From Methanocorpusculum sp. (GTDB lineage: Archaea; Halobacteriota; Methanomicrobia; Methanomicrobiales; Methanocorpusculaceae), in contig NZ_JAUSPQ010000006.1 in the NCBI RefSeq assembly GCF_030655665.1, forward strand, positions 124,001 to 188,000: 64,000 bases of DNA, in the 5' to 3' direction. Below the pieces are notes generated by a model, which had not been told where the DNA came from, did no database searches, and worked only from the letters and a program-made list of their open reading frames with translations. Positions 15,413 to 24,386 of the stretch are shown piece by piece. Made by a program: the position numbers and the translations under genes. The first letter of the stretch is position 1; every line of letters starts with the position of its first letter.

Positions 15413-16112
15413 CTTTCATCCTCCCGTTATAGTGCTGGAAAAAATTCACACCGAAGTTTACGATCAAAGCGATCGTCAGCAGAATAATTCCGAGGGCAAT
15501 GGATGTGGAAAACTCACCCATGGAAGTGTTCAGGGTGATGGCCGTTGTCAGGGTCCGGGTAAAGTGCCGGATATTTCCGCCGACCATCATTACTGCGCCG
15601 ACTTCCGCGATCGCCCTGCCGAATGCCAGGACGACTGCTGATAAAATAGCAAATTTCGTCTCGCGAACCAGGGTCATCATTGCCCGGTATGCCCGTGCAT
15701 TGAGGGACATGGTCGTGTATTTCATCTCTTTGTCCAAGCCGGAGAGTGCGGCTATGGCCAATCCGACGATCAAGGGTGAAACCAGAATGACCTGTGCAAT
15801 GATCATTGCATTGGTCGTGTACAGGAGTTTTAAGGGACCGAGAGGTCCCGAATTCGATACAAGGAGATATACCAGTAATCCTACGATGACGGTCGGCAGA
15901 GCATATAATGTCTGGACGAGATTGATGACGGTACGTTTTCCGCGAAAATCATAGTAGTAGATGATGGCGCCGATCGGGATCGCGATCAACGCAGCGACGA
16001 GCGTTGCGATCGATGAAACGTACAGACTTCGTCCGGCGATTTCCATAAGCTCCGGATTCATCGTAACGATGAGCGTTATAGCTTCCAGAAATCCGTCGGT
16101 TATCTCTCCCAT
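15405..16112 (-). CDS. tupB: Tungstate ABC transporter permease
   Basis: 235 residues with about five or six membrane spans. It contains the permease coupling motif EMKYTTMSLNARAYRAMMTLVRE...LAFGRAIAEVGAVMMVGGNIRH, which matches the GRAxxExGA...GGN pattern of Tup/Wtp permeases. The middle gene of tupABC on the minus strand, it is separated from tupA by 47 bases that include a T8 run (complement of 16138-16147), which may act as a partial terminator so that more binding protein than permease is made. Confidence 0.88.
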   Translation of the reverse strand: MGEITDGFLEAITLIVTMNPELMEIAGRSLYVSSIATLVAALIAIPIGAIIYYYDFRGKRTVINLVQTLYALPTVIVGLLVYLLVSNSGPLGPLKLLYTTNAMIIAQVILVSPLIVGLAIAALSGLDKEMKYTTMSLNARAYRAMMTLVRETKFAILSAVVLAFGRAIAEVGAVMMVGGNIRHFTRTLTTAITLNTSMGEFSTSIALGIILLTIALIVNFGVNFFQHYNGRMKDD

Positions 16113-16159
16113 GAGTATTTTCCTGTATTAGATAAAATAAAAAAAATTGGATGACTGTT

Positions 16160-17098
16160 TTATGCAGTCGGTATGACTACTGGAGTCTTACAGTCAATGT
16201 TGAACGGCGGAAGAGTGCTGTCGTTCAAGGTGCTCATCGGCGTGAAGAGTGGTTTGCCGTAGGTTTCAACACCGTATGCGCCGATAAAGTTCTGACCGTC
16301 TTCGGAGATGAGCCAGTTGGTGAAATCGGTTGCATCTTTAACATTGGTATCCGGGAATTTAGCAGGGGATATGGTCATGATACTGTATCTGTTCAGAAGG
16401 CTGGCTCCCTCATTAATGATCACTTCGAGTGAGAGGTTGTTGTTCTTCTTGTAGGTGAGATAGGTTGCTTCATCAGTGAGGATGTAGGCGCCAAGCTGAC
16501 CGGCGGTGGTCAGGGAGTCTCCCATACCTGCACCGGTCTCTTTATACCATGGGCCGCATCCGGTGATCTGAGCAGTGTAGTTGAATCCGGCTGATTTCCA
16601 GATGGCCTTCTCTGCAGAGTGGGTTCCTGAGTTGTCGCCGCGGGATACGAAGATGATCCCCTCGGTTCCTGCATCTCCCAGTGCTTTGAGTGTGGCAACG
16701 CCCTCTTCCGGAGTCATTCCTGCAATTCCTGCCGGGTCATCAGCCGGACCGACGATGATGAAGTAGTTGTATGCAATACCTCTGTGGTTTACACCATAAC
16801 CATCATCGATAAAAACTGCTTCCTGAGATGGGGAGTGGACGAGTAAGACATCGACATCACCGTTCATTGCGGAGGCGATTGCTTTTCCGGTTCCCTGCGA
16901 GGTGATCAGGAGATCAACATTGTATTTGTCAAGATAATAATCCTGGACGGCATCAAGGAGGCCGGTATCATACAGCGACGTGGTTGTCGCGATTTTCAGC
17001 TGGGTCGGTTCCTGCTGTTGTGTACTTACACATCCTGCTGCACAAATGACGGCGAGCAGAATGAGAAAAACACCAAACACACTTAGTAACTTTTTCAT
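16160..17098 (-). CDS. tupA: Tungstate-binding lipoprotein TupA
   Basis: 312 residues. N-terminal signal MKKLLSVFGVFLILLAVICAAGC with a lipobox-like Cys at about 23, then LKIATTTSLYDTGLL, the TTTS motif that binds the oxyanion in TupA proteins, and ITSQGTGKAIASAMNGDVDVLLVHSP and SRGDNSGTH. It captures tungstate outside the membrane for TupBC. Location between Tfx/fdh and its transporter partners supports a role in feeding W to formate and formylmethanofuran dehydrogenases. Strict W versus Mo specificity cannot be read. Confidence 0.88.
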   Translation of the reverse strand: MKKLLSVFGVFLILLAVICAAGCVSTQQQEPTQLKIATTTSLYDTGLLDAVQDYYLDKYNVDLLITSQGTGKAIASAMNGDVDVLLVHSPSQEAVFIDDGYGVNHRGIAYNYFIIVGPADDPAGIAGMTPEEGVATLKALGDAGTEGIIFVSRGDNSGTHSAEKAIWKSAGFNYTAQITGCGPWYKETGAGMGDSLTTAGQLGAYILTDEATYLTYKKNNNLSLEVIINEGASLLNRYSIMTISPAKFPDTNVKDATDFTNWLISEDGQNFIGAYGVETYGKPLFTPMSTLNDSTLPPFNIDCKTPVVIPTA

Positions 17099-17100
17099 AC

Positions 17101-17395
17101 GGATTTACGTATCTTAGGCATCCCATAAAAATCAATCTGGAGTTAATTTAATCAATTAAGTTTATTTAACTTAATGTTTGAAACGAATTTGGTGAATTAA
17201 CCCTCATTTTTATGATAATTTTTGGTTATTGTTTGAAAAATTCTGATAAATTATCGAAATTTCAGCACAGGTCGCAAAGCATCGATTTTCGGGATGCAAT
17301 CCTTCAGAAAAATTACGGGGCGCATATTTTGGTGAAAAAATTCAAAAAAAATATGCAAAAAAGTACGTATACCCTCTTCACTCAATGAAAAGAGG
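17101..17395. promoter_or_regulatory. tupA promoter region with AT-rich inverted repeat
   Basis: Gene-free, very AT-rich 295 bases between tupA and tfx. A perfect inverted repeat TTAAGTT-TATTT-AACTTAA spans 17156-17174, about 58-76 bases before the tupA start, a plausible position for a regulator controlling the tungstate operon. Low sequence complexity makes this only moderately convincing. The rest holds A/T runs that may terminate tfx. Confidence 0.4.
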
Positions 17396-17800
17396 TCAGT
17401 ATATATAAATTATCCCGGTGAGATTCAGATAGATATTGATGTCCTCTCTGATTGTACCGTCAGCAATCTTTTCCGGCACGGCGGTCATTACCCGATTCAT
17501 CAGTGCGCCGGTATCATACTGGACTTTGATGTTAATCTGGCGTGCGGCTTTGTAGATCAAAAAAATTTCATGGGTAAGCTCGCTTCCTGCAGAAAGTGTG
17601 CAGACAAGGGTCGCCTCAAGTGAATAGACATAGTCCAGAGCCTCTTTTGCGAGCCGGATATTATCGTTGGCCGATTTCTCTATAAGACTGATGTTCGAGC
17701 GGGTGGTCTGGAGTTCATCAGCGATTTCCTGTTGAGTCATACCATCCTTTCGGCAGTGGATCACCATCTTCTGACGATCTGTTAACAACGGTCCGGGCAT
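17396..17800 (-). CDS. Tfx-family DNA-binding protein (paralogue 1)
   Basis: 134 residues from MPGPLLTDRQ at 17800; a longer frame to 17899 adds a non-homologous extension. The N-terminal HTH reads LLTDRQKMVIHCRKDGMTQQEIADELQTTRSNISLIEKSANDNI. The C-terminal domain ends in EDINIYLNLTGIIYIY. Tfx was described in Methanothermobacter as binding near the promoter of molybdenum formylmethanofuran dehydrogenase. Here it sits between the tungstate transporter and fdhAB, fitting control of Mo/W enzymes. A second copy lies at 61602-62006. Confidence 0.88.
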   Translation of the reverse strand: MPGPLLTDRQKMVIHCRKDGMTQQEIADELQTTRSNISLIEKSANDNIRLAKEALDYVYSLEATLVCTLSAGSELTHEIFLIYKAARQINIKVQYDTGALMNRVMTAVPEKIADGTIREDINIYLNLTGIIYIY

Positions 17801-18223
17801 TATTCTTACCTTTGCAACTGATGAGTATAAAATATCTTTGATTCCACTATTTTTTTGAAAAAACCCTTCAAAGATGGGGGAAAACCGGCGCACGCACAAA
17901 CACCACCATTATTGATCAAAAAATCGAAATGGGGCGAGCAGAATGGCCCGAATGTAATTACAAGCCCTAATGCGTTCTCCCTCAATTATTAGAAATACCT
18001 TGAATCCTTGCGCGTATCAGCAAACTGGGGCGTTTAGTGCGTTAATTTAATGTTAATGTAAAAAAATAAACACATCCATTTTGTAAACTAAAAAGTATGT
18101 TTTGTGCTGATTTATGATACTTTGTAAACTAACATCATTTTACACAAACCACAAATAATTGACAACACTGTCAATTAATATACCCTCGTTCAAAGAAATT
18201 TAACTATACGAGGTTTACCAAAC
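17801..18223 (+). promoter_or_regulatory. fdhA: fdhAB promoter region with repeats and operator-like palindrome
   Basis: 423 gene-free bases. TTTGTAAACTAA occurs at about 18080 and again at 18121, spaced 41 bp (about four helical turns). TTTTACACAAA lies near 18139. A perfect inverted repeat AATTGACA-ACAC-TGTCAATT covers 18157-18176 and runs straight into TTAATATA (18175-18182), the likely TATA box, which puts the start of transcription near 18205 and the ATG at 18224. A regulator at the palindrome would compete with TFB/TBP; the TGTAAACTA pair could be an upstream activator site. Confidence 0.55.
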
Positions 18224-20296
18224 ATGGCTGATTTGAAATATATTCAGAGCACTTGCCCCTACTGTGGAACGGGTTGCTCTTTCAACCTCGTTGTAAGTGA
18301 CGGGAAGGTAGTTGGTGTGTCTCCCTACCCCCGTTCACCTGTCAACGAAGGAAAACTCTGTCCGAAAGGCATGTACGCCAACGAGTTCATCAACTCCCCC
18401 GACAGACTGACAACGCCCCAGATCAGGAAAGACGGCAAACTTGTGCCTGTTTCCTGGGATGAAGCAACGAGCTTCATCGCGGAAAATCTGAAGAAATACA
18501 AACCATCAGAGCGGTGTGCTCTATCTTCTGCCCGTGTGTCCAACGAAGATAACTACGCCATGATGAAATTTGCCCGCGGTGTTTTGAAGACCAACCATCT
18601 TGATCACTGTGCACGTCTGTGTCACTCTTCCACCGTCGCCGGTCTTGCTGGTTCCTTTGGATCCGGTGCAATGACCAACAGTATTCCCGACATTGCCGAG
18701 TCCAAATGTGTTTTCATCATTGGTTCCAACACCTTTGAGCAGCACCCGCTGATCGGACGCCGCGAATACATGGCAAAAGCAAAAGGTGCCCACTACATCT
18801 ACGCTGACCCGAGACGTACCATCACCGCCAGTCAGGCAGATCTCTTTTTACAGTTCCACTCCGGATCTGATGTCGCTCTCCTTAACGGTTTGATGCATGA
18901 TATCATCAAGAACGGATGGGAAGACAAAGAGTTCGTCGCAAAACGTACCAAAGGCTACGAAGAACTCAAAGCCCTTGTCATGCAGGAGAGATACAACCTT
19001 GAGAACGCTGCCAAGGTTACTGGTCTCACGCCCGAAGAGATTCACACCGCAGCTGACTGGATCGCCAATTCAGGCGGATGTGCGTTGATCTACTCCATGG
19101 GTATCACCCAGCACACAGTCGGTGTCGACAACGTGCACGCGACTGCAAACCTTCAGATGCTTACCGGCAACCTCGGGAAACCAGGTACCGGCGTCAACCC
19201 ACTCCGTGGCCAGAACAATGTTCAGGGTGCCTGTGATATGGGCGCACTTCCGGTTAGCTTCCCCGGATACCAGAAAGTCACCGATCCAGAAGCACACAAG
19301 AAATTCGCCGATGCCTGGGGCTTCCCCGAAGACATCGCTCCGACCCAGAACGGATACGAAGTTACCATCATGATGAACGTTCTCGTGGACAACCCCGGAG
19401 AACTCAAATGCATGTACATCATGGGTGAAAACCCGCTTATGTCCGATCCGGACTTAAACCACGTGAAGGAAGCATTCGAGAACATTGAGTTCCTCGTTGT
19501 TCAGGATATCTTCTACAACGAAACCTGTGACTACGCTGATGTCATTCTTCCGGCCGTCTGTTATGCAGAACGTGACGGAACTCAGACCAGCACCGAACGC
19601 CGTGTGATCCGCTGGAGAAAGGCTCAGGACGCTCCAGGAGAAGCACTTGATGACTGGCAGATCATCTCCATGGTCGCCGCAAAGATGGGCTACGAAAAAC
19701 AGTTCGCATGGAAATCTGCATCTGAGATCTTCGACGAAATGGCGGTCCTTACTCCGCAGTATCACGGTATGAACTACGAACGTCTCAACACGCCCGAAGG
19801 TCTCCACTGGCCATGCAAGACCCCCGAAGACCCCGGAACCCCGATCCTCCACAAAGAGAAGTTCCTTACACCGGACGGACTTGGTGTCTTCTTCCCGGCA
19901 GAATGGAAAGCACCGGCTGAGGTCCCGGACGAAGAGTATCCGTTTGTTTTCACGACCGGACGTTGTTTGTTCCACTGGCATACCGGAACCATGACCCGCC
20001 GCAGTCCGACTCTCGACAAGGAAGTTCCGACCGGCTGGATCGAGATCAACGACGAGGATGCTAAAGCACTCGGCATCAATGACGGCGAGATGGTTCACGC
20101 AACGACCCGCCGTGATACTATCTCCGTAACGGCAAGAATCAGCCCGCAGATCATGAAAGGAACGACTTTCATGCCGTTCCACTTCGCTGAATGTGCAGCC
20201 AACCTGCTTACCCACAACGCACTTGACCCGGTCTGTAAGATTCCGGAATACAAGGCATGTGCAATTAAAATTACCAAGATCGAGGAGGGCCAGTAA
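18224..20296 (+). CDS. fdhA: F420-dependent formate dehydrogenase, catalytic alpha subunit
   Basis: 690 residues. The N-terminal [4Fe-4S] site is Cys11, Cys14, Cys18 and Cys46 (CPYCGTGC...GKLCPKG). The Mo/W-bis-pterin ligand is Cys133 in CARLCHSS, encoded TGT at 18620-18622, so this is a Cys and not a selenocysteine enzyme. Later come FIIGSNTFEQHPLIGRR and the C-terminal pterin-binding beta barrel (FTTGRCLFHWHTGTMTRRS). It oxidises formate to CO2 and passes electrons to FdhB. It is the first gene of fdhAB; the stop codon abuts the fdhB ATG. No formate transporter gene (fdhC) is present here. Confidence 0.96.
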   Translation: MADLKYIQSTCPYCGTGCSFNLVVSDGKVVGVSPYPRSPVNEGKLCPKGMYANEFINSPDRLTTPQIRKDGKLVPVSWDEATSFIAENLKKYKPSERCALSSARVSNEDNYAMMKFARGVLKTNHLDHCARLCHSSTVAGLAGSFGSGAMTNSIPDIAESKCVFIIGSNTFEQHPLIGRREYMAKAKGAHYIYADPRRTITASQADLFLQFHSGSDVALLNGLMHDIIKNGWEDKEFVAKRTKGYEELKALVMQERYNLENAAKVTGLTPEEIHTAADWIANSGGCALIYSMGITQHTVGVDNVHATANLQMLTGNLGKPGTGVNPLRGQNNVQGACDMGALPVSFPGYQKVTDPEAHKKFADAWGFPEDIAPTQNGYEVTIMMNVLVDNPGELKCMYIMGENPLMSDPDLNHVKEAFENIEFLVVQDIFYNETCDYADVILPAVCYAERDGTQTSTERRVIRWRKAQDAPGEALDDWQIISMVAAKMGYEKQFAWKSASEIFDEMAVLTPQYHGMNYERLNTPEGLHWPCKTPEDPGTPILHKEKFLTPDGLGVFFPAEWKAPAEVPDEEYPFVFTTGRCLFHWHTGTMTRRSPTLDKEVPTGWIEINDEDAKALGINDGEMVHATTRRDTISVTARISPQIMKGTTFMPFHFAECAANLLTHNALDPVCKIPEYKACAIKITKIEEGQ

Positions 20297-21538
20297 ATGT
20301 CTGCCAAAGGCGATATGTTCTACGCATGGACCGCAGTTCCCGGAATTAAGGGAGAATGCGGTGGTGCCGTAACATCCATTCTCAAATACCTGCTTGACAG
20401 CAAGATCGTTGACGGTGTCTTAACCGTCCAGAAAGGTCTTGATGTTTTCGATGCAGAACCGGTCGTCATTACCGACTCTGCAGATCTTGCAAAGACTGCC
20501 GGCTCCCTTCACTGCGGAACGCTGCTCCTGCCAAAGCTCATCAAGAAGTACCTGAATGGTGCAAAAGACATGAAGCTTGCCGTTACCTGTAAAGGTTGCG
20601 ACGCAAAGGCAATGTACGAACTTGCAAAGCGTAACCAGATCAATCTTGACAACATCGTCATGGTCGGTCTGAATTGCGGTGGTTCAGTGTCTCCGGTCGT
20701 TGCCCGTAACATGATTTCATCGAAGTACGGCATCAACCCGAATGATGTAGTGAAAGAGGAGATCGACAAGGGACAGTTCATTGTTATGACCAAAGACGGT
20801 CAGCACAAAGGCATCTCGATCGATGAACTCGAGGAACAAGGTCTCGGCCGCAGAACGAACTGTCAGCGCTGCGAAACCAAGATCCCCCGTCAGTGCGATA
20901 TCGTGTGTGGTAACTGGGGAGTTATCGGAGATAAAGCCGGTAAAGCGACCTTCGTTGAGATCTGCTCCGATAAAGGCGCAATGGTCTTTGACGGTGCCGT
21001 CAAGGCAGGCGTTCTTGAAACCTGCGCACCGAACCCGAAAGGTCTCGAGATCCGCGGGAAGATCGAGAACGTCATGATCAAGATGGGCAAGAAAAACCAG
21101 GATAAGCAGTTTGCCGCGATCGGTGAAGGCACCGGTGGCCGTCTGGTCCGCATCATGGCTGATACCAGCCGCTGTATCAAATGTTACGGCTGTATCGAGA
21201 GCTGCCCGATCTGCTACTGTGTTGAGTGTTCAACCAAGAAGAACTACTTAGTCCCGTCAGGAAGACTCCCGCCGGACTTTATGTTCCAGCTGATCAGATT
21301 CGCCCACATCGCAGATTCCTGTGTGAACTGCGGTCAGTGTACCGATGTCTGCCCGATGAACATTCCGAACTCGCTCTTTATGCACGCCCAGCAGGTCGAG
21401 CTTCAGAAGATGTTCGGCCACAAGCCGGGTATGGACATGGAACTCCCGGTTCTTGCCTTCGCAGAAGAAGCCGACGAGCGTGCCCGTCTGCATGCAACCG
21501 GCTCGGATATGATCTACGAGAACGTATTCAAAGAGTAA
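20297..21538 (+). CDS. fdhB: F420-dependent formate dehydrogenase, beta subunit
   Basis: 413 residues. N-terminal FrhB/FdhB domain (GECGGAVTSILKYLLDSKIVDGVL; VTCKGCDAKAMYELAKRN), which binds FAD and F420, followed by GRRTNCQRCETKIPRQCDIVCGNWG. The C-terminal pair of [4Fe-4S] motifs is CIKCYGCIESCPICYC and CVNCGQCTDVCP. It reduces F420 with electrons from FdhA. In formate-grown relatives FdhAB also docks on heterodisulfide reductase. Starts directly after the fdhA stop (TAAATG). Confidence 0.96.
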   Translation: MSAKGDMFYAWTAVPGIKGECGGAVTSILKYLLDSKIVDGVLTVQKGLDVFDAEPVVITDSADLAKTAGSLHCGTLLLPKLIKKYLNGAKDMKLAVTCKGCDAKAMYELAKRNQINLDNIVMVGLNCGGSVSPVVARNMISSKYGINPNDVVKEEIDKGQFIVMTKDGQHKGISIDELEEQGLGRRTNCQRCETKIPRQCDIVCGNWGVIGDKAGKATFVEICSDKGAMVFDGAVKAGVLETCAPNPKGLEIRGKIENVMIKMGKKNQDKQFAAIGEGTGGRLVRIMADTSRCIKCYGCIESCPICYCVECSTKKNYLVPSGRLPPDFMFQLIRFAHIADSCVNCGQCTDVCPMNIPNSLFMHAQQVELQKMFGHKPGMDMELPVLAFAEEADERARLHATGSDMIYENVFKE

Positions 21539-22068
21539 ATTTCCAGTCTCCTATAATTTGGATTAAAACCTTACAGAGATAAACGGAGGGGGTCTACACC
21601 ATCCCTTCCGAGCCTTCCTTCTCTGACTTCTTTTTGAAATAATAATATAGTGTATATTTTCAGATTTGACTTTTTTTGCACACCTATTGTTTGCACATGT
21701 AATGTATCCATCTGAAGAAAAATAGAGAAAGATCCCGTCTGATTGTATCCTGACGACGGGATACGGCTTTTATCAGGATCCATCAAAAGCAGTCGAAACT
21801 AGATTTGGTGAATATATTATTGCGTGCATCGCAGTATTTCCGGAACGGGAAATAACGTAACTGATACATACTGCAGATCGACATTGCCTGGGTGGATATT
21901 TGACGCAATTTTGTAAATATTATTATTTAACTTATTCAAAATAATAAATGAATCTATTTATATAATTGCGAACGAATAATGATACCGATAGGCAAAAATA
22001 ATGACTTTTGATACCCCGCATTCCGATGAAATGAGTTTTGGATTCTGTAAAAACAGGGAGGGATACAC
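21539..22068 (+). promoter_or_regulatory. Gap after fdhB: hairpin, polyferredoxin promoter
   Basis: 530 bases with no credible gene. A hairpin ATCCCGTC...GACGGGAT (21732-21739 with 21755-21762) followed by a T-rich stretch is a possible terminator or structured end of the fdh transcript. A TATA-like TTTATATA at about 21957-21964 lies 105-110 bases before the polyferredoxin start, which implies a leader of roughly 80 nt ending in the strong ribosome site GGGAGGGAT (22056-22063). Confidence 0.45.
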
Positions 22069-23286
22069 ATGACGATAAATACCCTGTATCCTAAATTCTC
22101 GAGAAGAAAAGAGAATGATGCGATGATGATCATGGAGCAGCGTCTTCTCACATCAGTATCACAACTCGTTCTTGACACCTCAAGATGTGCCGGTTGTGGA
22201 ATCTGTGTTGAATCCTGCCCGAAAGATGCGATCGTTTTACAACATGTCGGTGTTCTGAGAGGGGAGGGTGCGATTTTGGTTGACCCGGCGATATGTTCAT
22301 ACTGTGGTATCTGTTCGATCCTCTGCCCGCTTAAAGCTCTGAAAATCACCGTTAACGGGGCAGAGACCCTGCCGATCATTGATAATGAAGGTTTCCCCCA
22401 GTTTGATAATACCGCTCAGATCGATGAAACGAAATGCACAAGATGTACTGTCTGCAGCGAGGCATGCCCTGAGGATGCGATCGTTCGTGACGTTCCGGTT
22501 TTTGAAGGTCAGGACCCCACCGGGGCAAAACGTCAGTCTGCTCTGACGGCGAATATCACGATGGTCATCTGCCTGCACAAGTGTACAGTCTGCGGCGTCT
22601 GCGCCTCACTTTGTCCAGCCCTTACTATCAAGCACCGCCGGTTCGATCCGGAGAAGATGTCCTTTGGTCCAACGGGCTGTCCTGCGGAAAAAAGCGGTAT
22701 CAAATGTGATAGTCAGTCGGGAGAGATCAAGTGGGAGAAATCCCTTTGCGATGCCTGCGGTGTCTGTGTTGCTGCATGTCCGGAGAAGGCGATCCTTGAA
22801 GTTACCCGTAAACTGACGAAGGATCCGGTCCTTCCGGGGAAAGTCACGATCAACAAAGACAAGTGTGTGGCATGTCGCTGGTGTGATGAACTCTGTCCGT
22901 CCGATGCCATTGTCGTTACGAAGTTCTTCGAGGGAGAGATCCTCCTGGATACGGCAAAGTGTCAGGAAGGCTGTACTGCCTGTGTGGATGTTTGTCCGTG
23001 CCGTGCATTCTATGTTACTGTTCCAAAAGCGGAGAAGGGAAAGAAAAAGGGGAAGGGAAAGAGTTCCAAAAAGGCGTATGTTGCCGTGAATCAGGATCTC
23101 TGTATTCTCTGCGGTGCCTGCGTGTATGCTTGTCCGGGTGAACAAGCTCTCACGATCCAAAGGAAGGGAATCAATGTGAAGGGCGTGGAGACGGATATGT
23201 TCAAAACGATTGCGGCTAAACTCTGCACCCCGAGAACGTCTGCAGGTATAGAGAAGACCGAGGATGCGGCTCCGGTCGAAGAGTGA
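22069..23286 (+). CDS. Polyferredoxin with eight [4Fe-4S] motifs (FwdF/FmdF type)
   Basis: 405 residues. Eight CxxCxxCxxxCP-like motifs are visible: CAGCGICVESCP, CSYCGICSILCP, CTRCTVCSEACP, CTVCGVCASLCP, CDACGVCVAACP, CVACRWCDELCP, CQEGCTACVDVCP and CILCGACVYACP. A Lys-rich linker (KAEKGKKKGKGKSSKK) precedes the last. The number and the MEQRLLTSVSQLVLDTSRC opening fit subunit F of formylmethanofuran dehydrogenase, which relays electrons to CO2 reduction and bridges to the heterodisulfide reductase/formate dehydrogenase assembly. No fwdABCD genes are adjacent; only fdhAB is. An Mvh/Ehb-type polyferredoxin is the alternative. Confidence 0.8.
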   Translation: MTINTLYPKFSRRKENDAMMIMEQRLLTSVSQLVLDTSRCAGCGICVESCPKDAIVLQHVGVLRGEGAILVDPAICSYCGICSILCPLKALKITVNGAETLPIIDNEGFPQFDNTAQIDETKCTRCTVCSEACPEDAIVRDVPVFEGQDPTGAKRQSALTANITMVICLHKCTVCGVCASLCPALTIKHRRFDPEKMSFGPTGCPAEKSGIKCDSQSGEIKWEKSLCDACGVCVAACPEKAILEVTRKLTKDPVLPGKVTINKDKCVACRWCDELCPSDAIVVTKFFEGEILLDTAKCQEGCTACVDVCPCRAFYVTVPKAEKGKKKGKGKSSKKAYVAVNQDLCILCGACVYACPGEQALTIQRKGINVKGVETDMFKTIAAKLCTPRTSAGIEKTEDAAPVEE

Positions 23287-23409
23287 AGAAAAGAATTACC
23301 GTATTCCCGCACGCTTGAAAAAATCCAGAACCTGCTGCATATGGGGTGATGCGCCGAATATTTCTGTAAATTTTTTCAAGCACCGCTTATTTTGCAAAAA
23401 AGAGGTCTT

Positions 23410-24234
23410 TTAGACCTTCCATGAGATATGTGCGTACAGCCCCTCTTCAGGGAACCTCAAGTTCCCATTCTCCCCCCTCACGAGGACAGTGTTTAAATAC
23501 TCTCCAATGATCGCCTTTTGCCGCTTATCATGCGCATCCATCCGGTCCGCGTAATCATCGACCGCTGACGTCAAATCAGGATATCCCCGTTCGTCCTTCA
23601 TAGGATATACTGAGATGTCTGCATAGATTCCCATTTGATACAGACAGTTCCAGACCACATCCGCCTTCGGTTTTGCCCCGTACTTCTCCCCGTGTAGACT
23701 TTCCCACAACTTTCCATACGTCACATCCCAGACCGGCTCGTTCATAAACCAGAAAATATGCACCTCTTTCTTCGCTGCATGCTGCATCTTCTCCAAAGCC
23801 TCCTTCAGATCCGGTACACTCAGAGCAAATGACGAGATCACATAATCATATTTTCCAAGACTCTTCTTGTCCACATCTTCCCAGGCAGCCGGGATCACAT
23901 CAATCTGTGCATTCACGTTTCGAAACTGCCGGTACTGGTCCATAGCAAGGATCATCGGCTGCGAAGGCTCGACCACTGTCACCTGGCACCCAGTTCCGGC
24001 CAAAGGCACGGCAAACGTACCTGGTCCAGCTCCGATATCCAGAACCGATGAACCGGGCGGGATCCCGAGAGCTGCAAGCTGGTCGGTTACCCGCCCCATC
24101 CCGCCGCTTTTGAGATTTTGCATCATTTTGTCCACAATCATTTGGATCGAAAAAAATTCCGCACTGGTTCTGTAATTCGCAACTTGCTGCTGATTTCGGG
24201 TCATTTCCCGCCATTCAAGATATGCGTTGTTCAT
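23410..24234 (-). CDS. Class I SAM-dependent methyltransferase
   Basis: 274 residues. Motif I VLDIGAGPGTFAVPLAGTGCQVTVVEPSQPM (SAM-binding GxGxG and acidic end of strand 2) and a motif IV-like YDYVISSFALSVPDLKEALEKM are present. The substrate is unknown. It is divergent from the peptide/nickel-type ABC operon starting at 24387, with about 150 bases between the start codons, so a shared regulator or joint function (for example in making or handling a metal chelate) is conceivable but not shown. Confidence 0.8.
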   Translation of the reverse strand: MNNAYLEWREMTRNQQQVANYRTSAEFFSIQMIVDKMMQNLKSGGMGRVTDQLAALGIPPGSSVLDIGAGPGTFAVPLAGTGCQVTVVEPSQPMILAMDQYRQFRNVNAQIDVIPAAWEDVDKKSLGKYDYVISSFALSVPDLKEALEKMQHAAKKEVHIFWFMNEPVWDVTYGKLWESLHGEKYGAKPKADVVWNCLYQMGIYADISVYPMKDERGYPDLTSAVDDYADRMDAHDKRQKAIIGEYLNTVLVRGENGNLRFPEEGLYAHISWKV

Positions 24235-24386
24235 ATTTCTTCTGAGGTAGTATCTGGGGGTGAAAACAGATATGGTTTTCTTTCTCTCTCCAGTAACACG
24301 AAATTTTTTAACATTAATATTTCACACACATCAATTTTAAAAACTAACATATTAATAGAATCAATACCAAGAAAACAGTAGTTGCT

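Noticed and set aside
18620-18622. Selenocysteine in FdhA
   Set aside because: The ligand codon is TGT (Cys), with no in-frame TGA in the gene.
19454-20215. 253-residue frame antisense to fdhA
   Set aside because: Overlaps a certain gene throughout and shows no family pattern.
24235-24386. NikR operator before the peptide/nickel-type transporter
   Set aside because: No GTATGA-N16-TCATAC-like pair seen; only AT-rich repeats.
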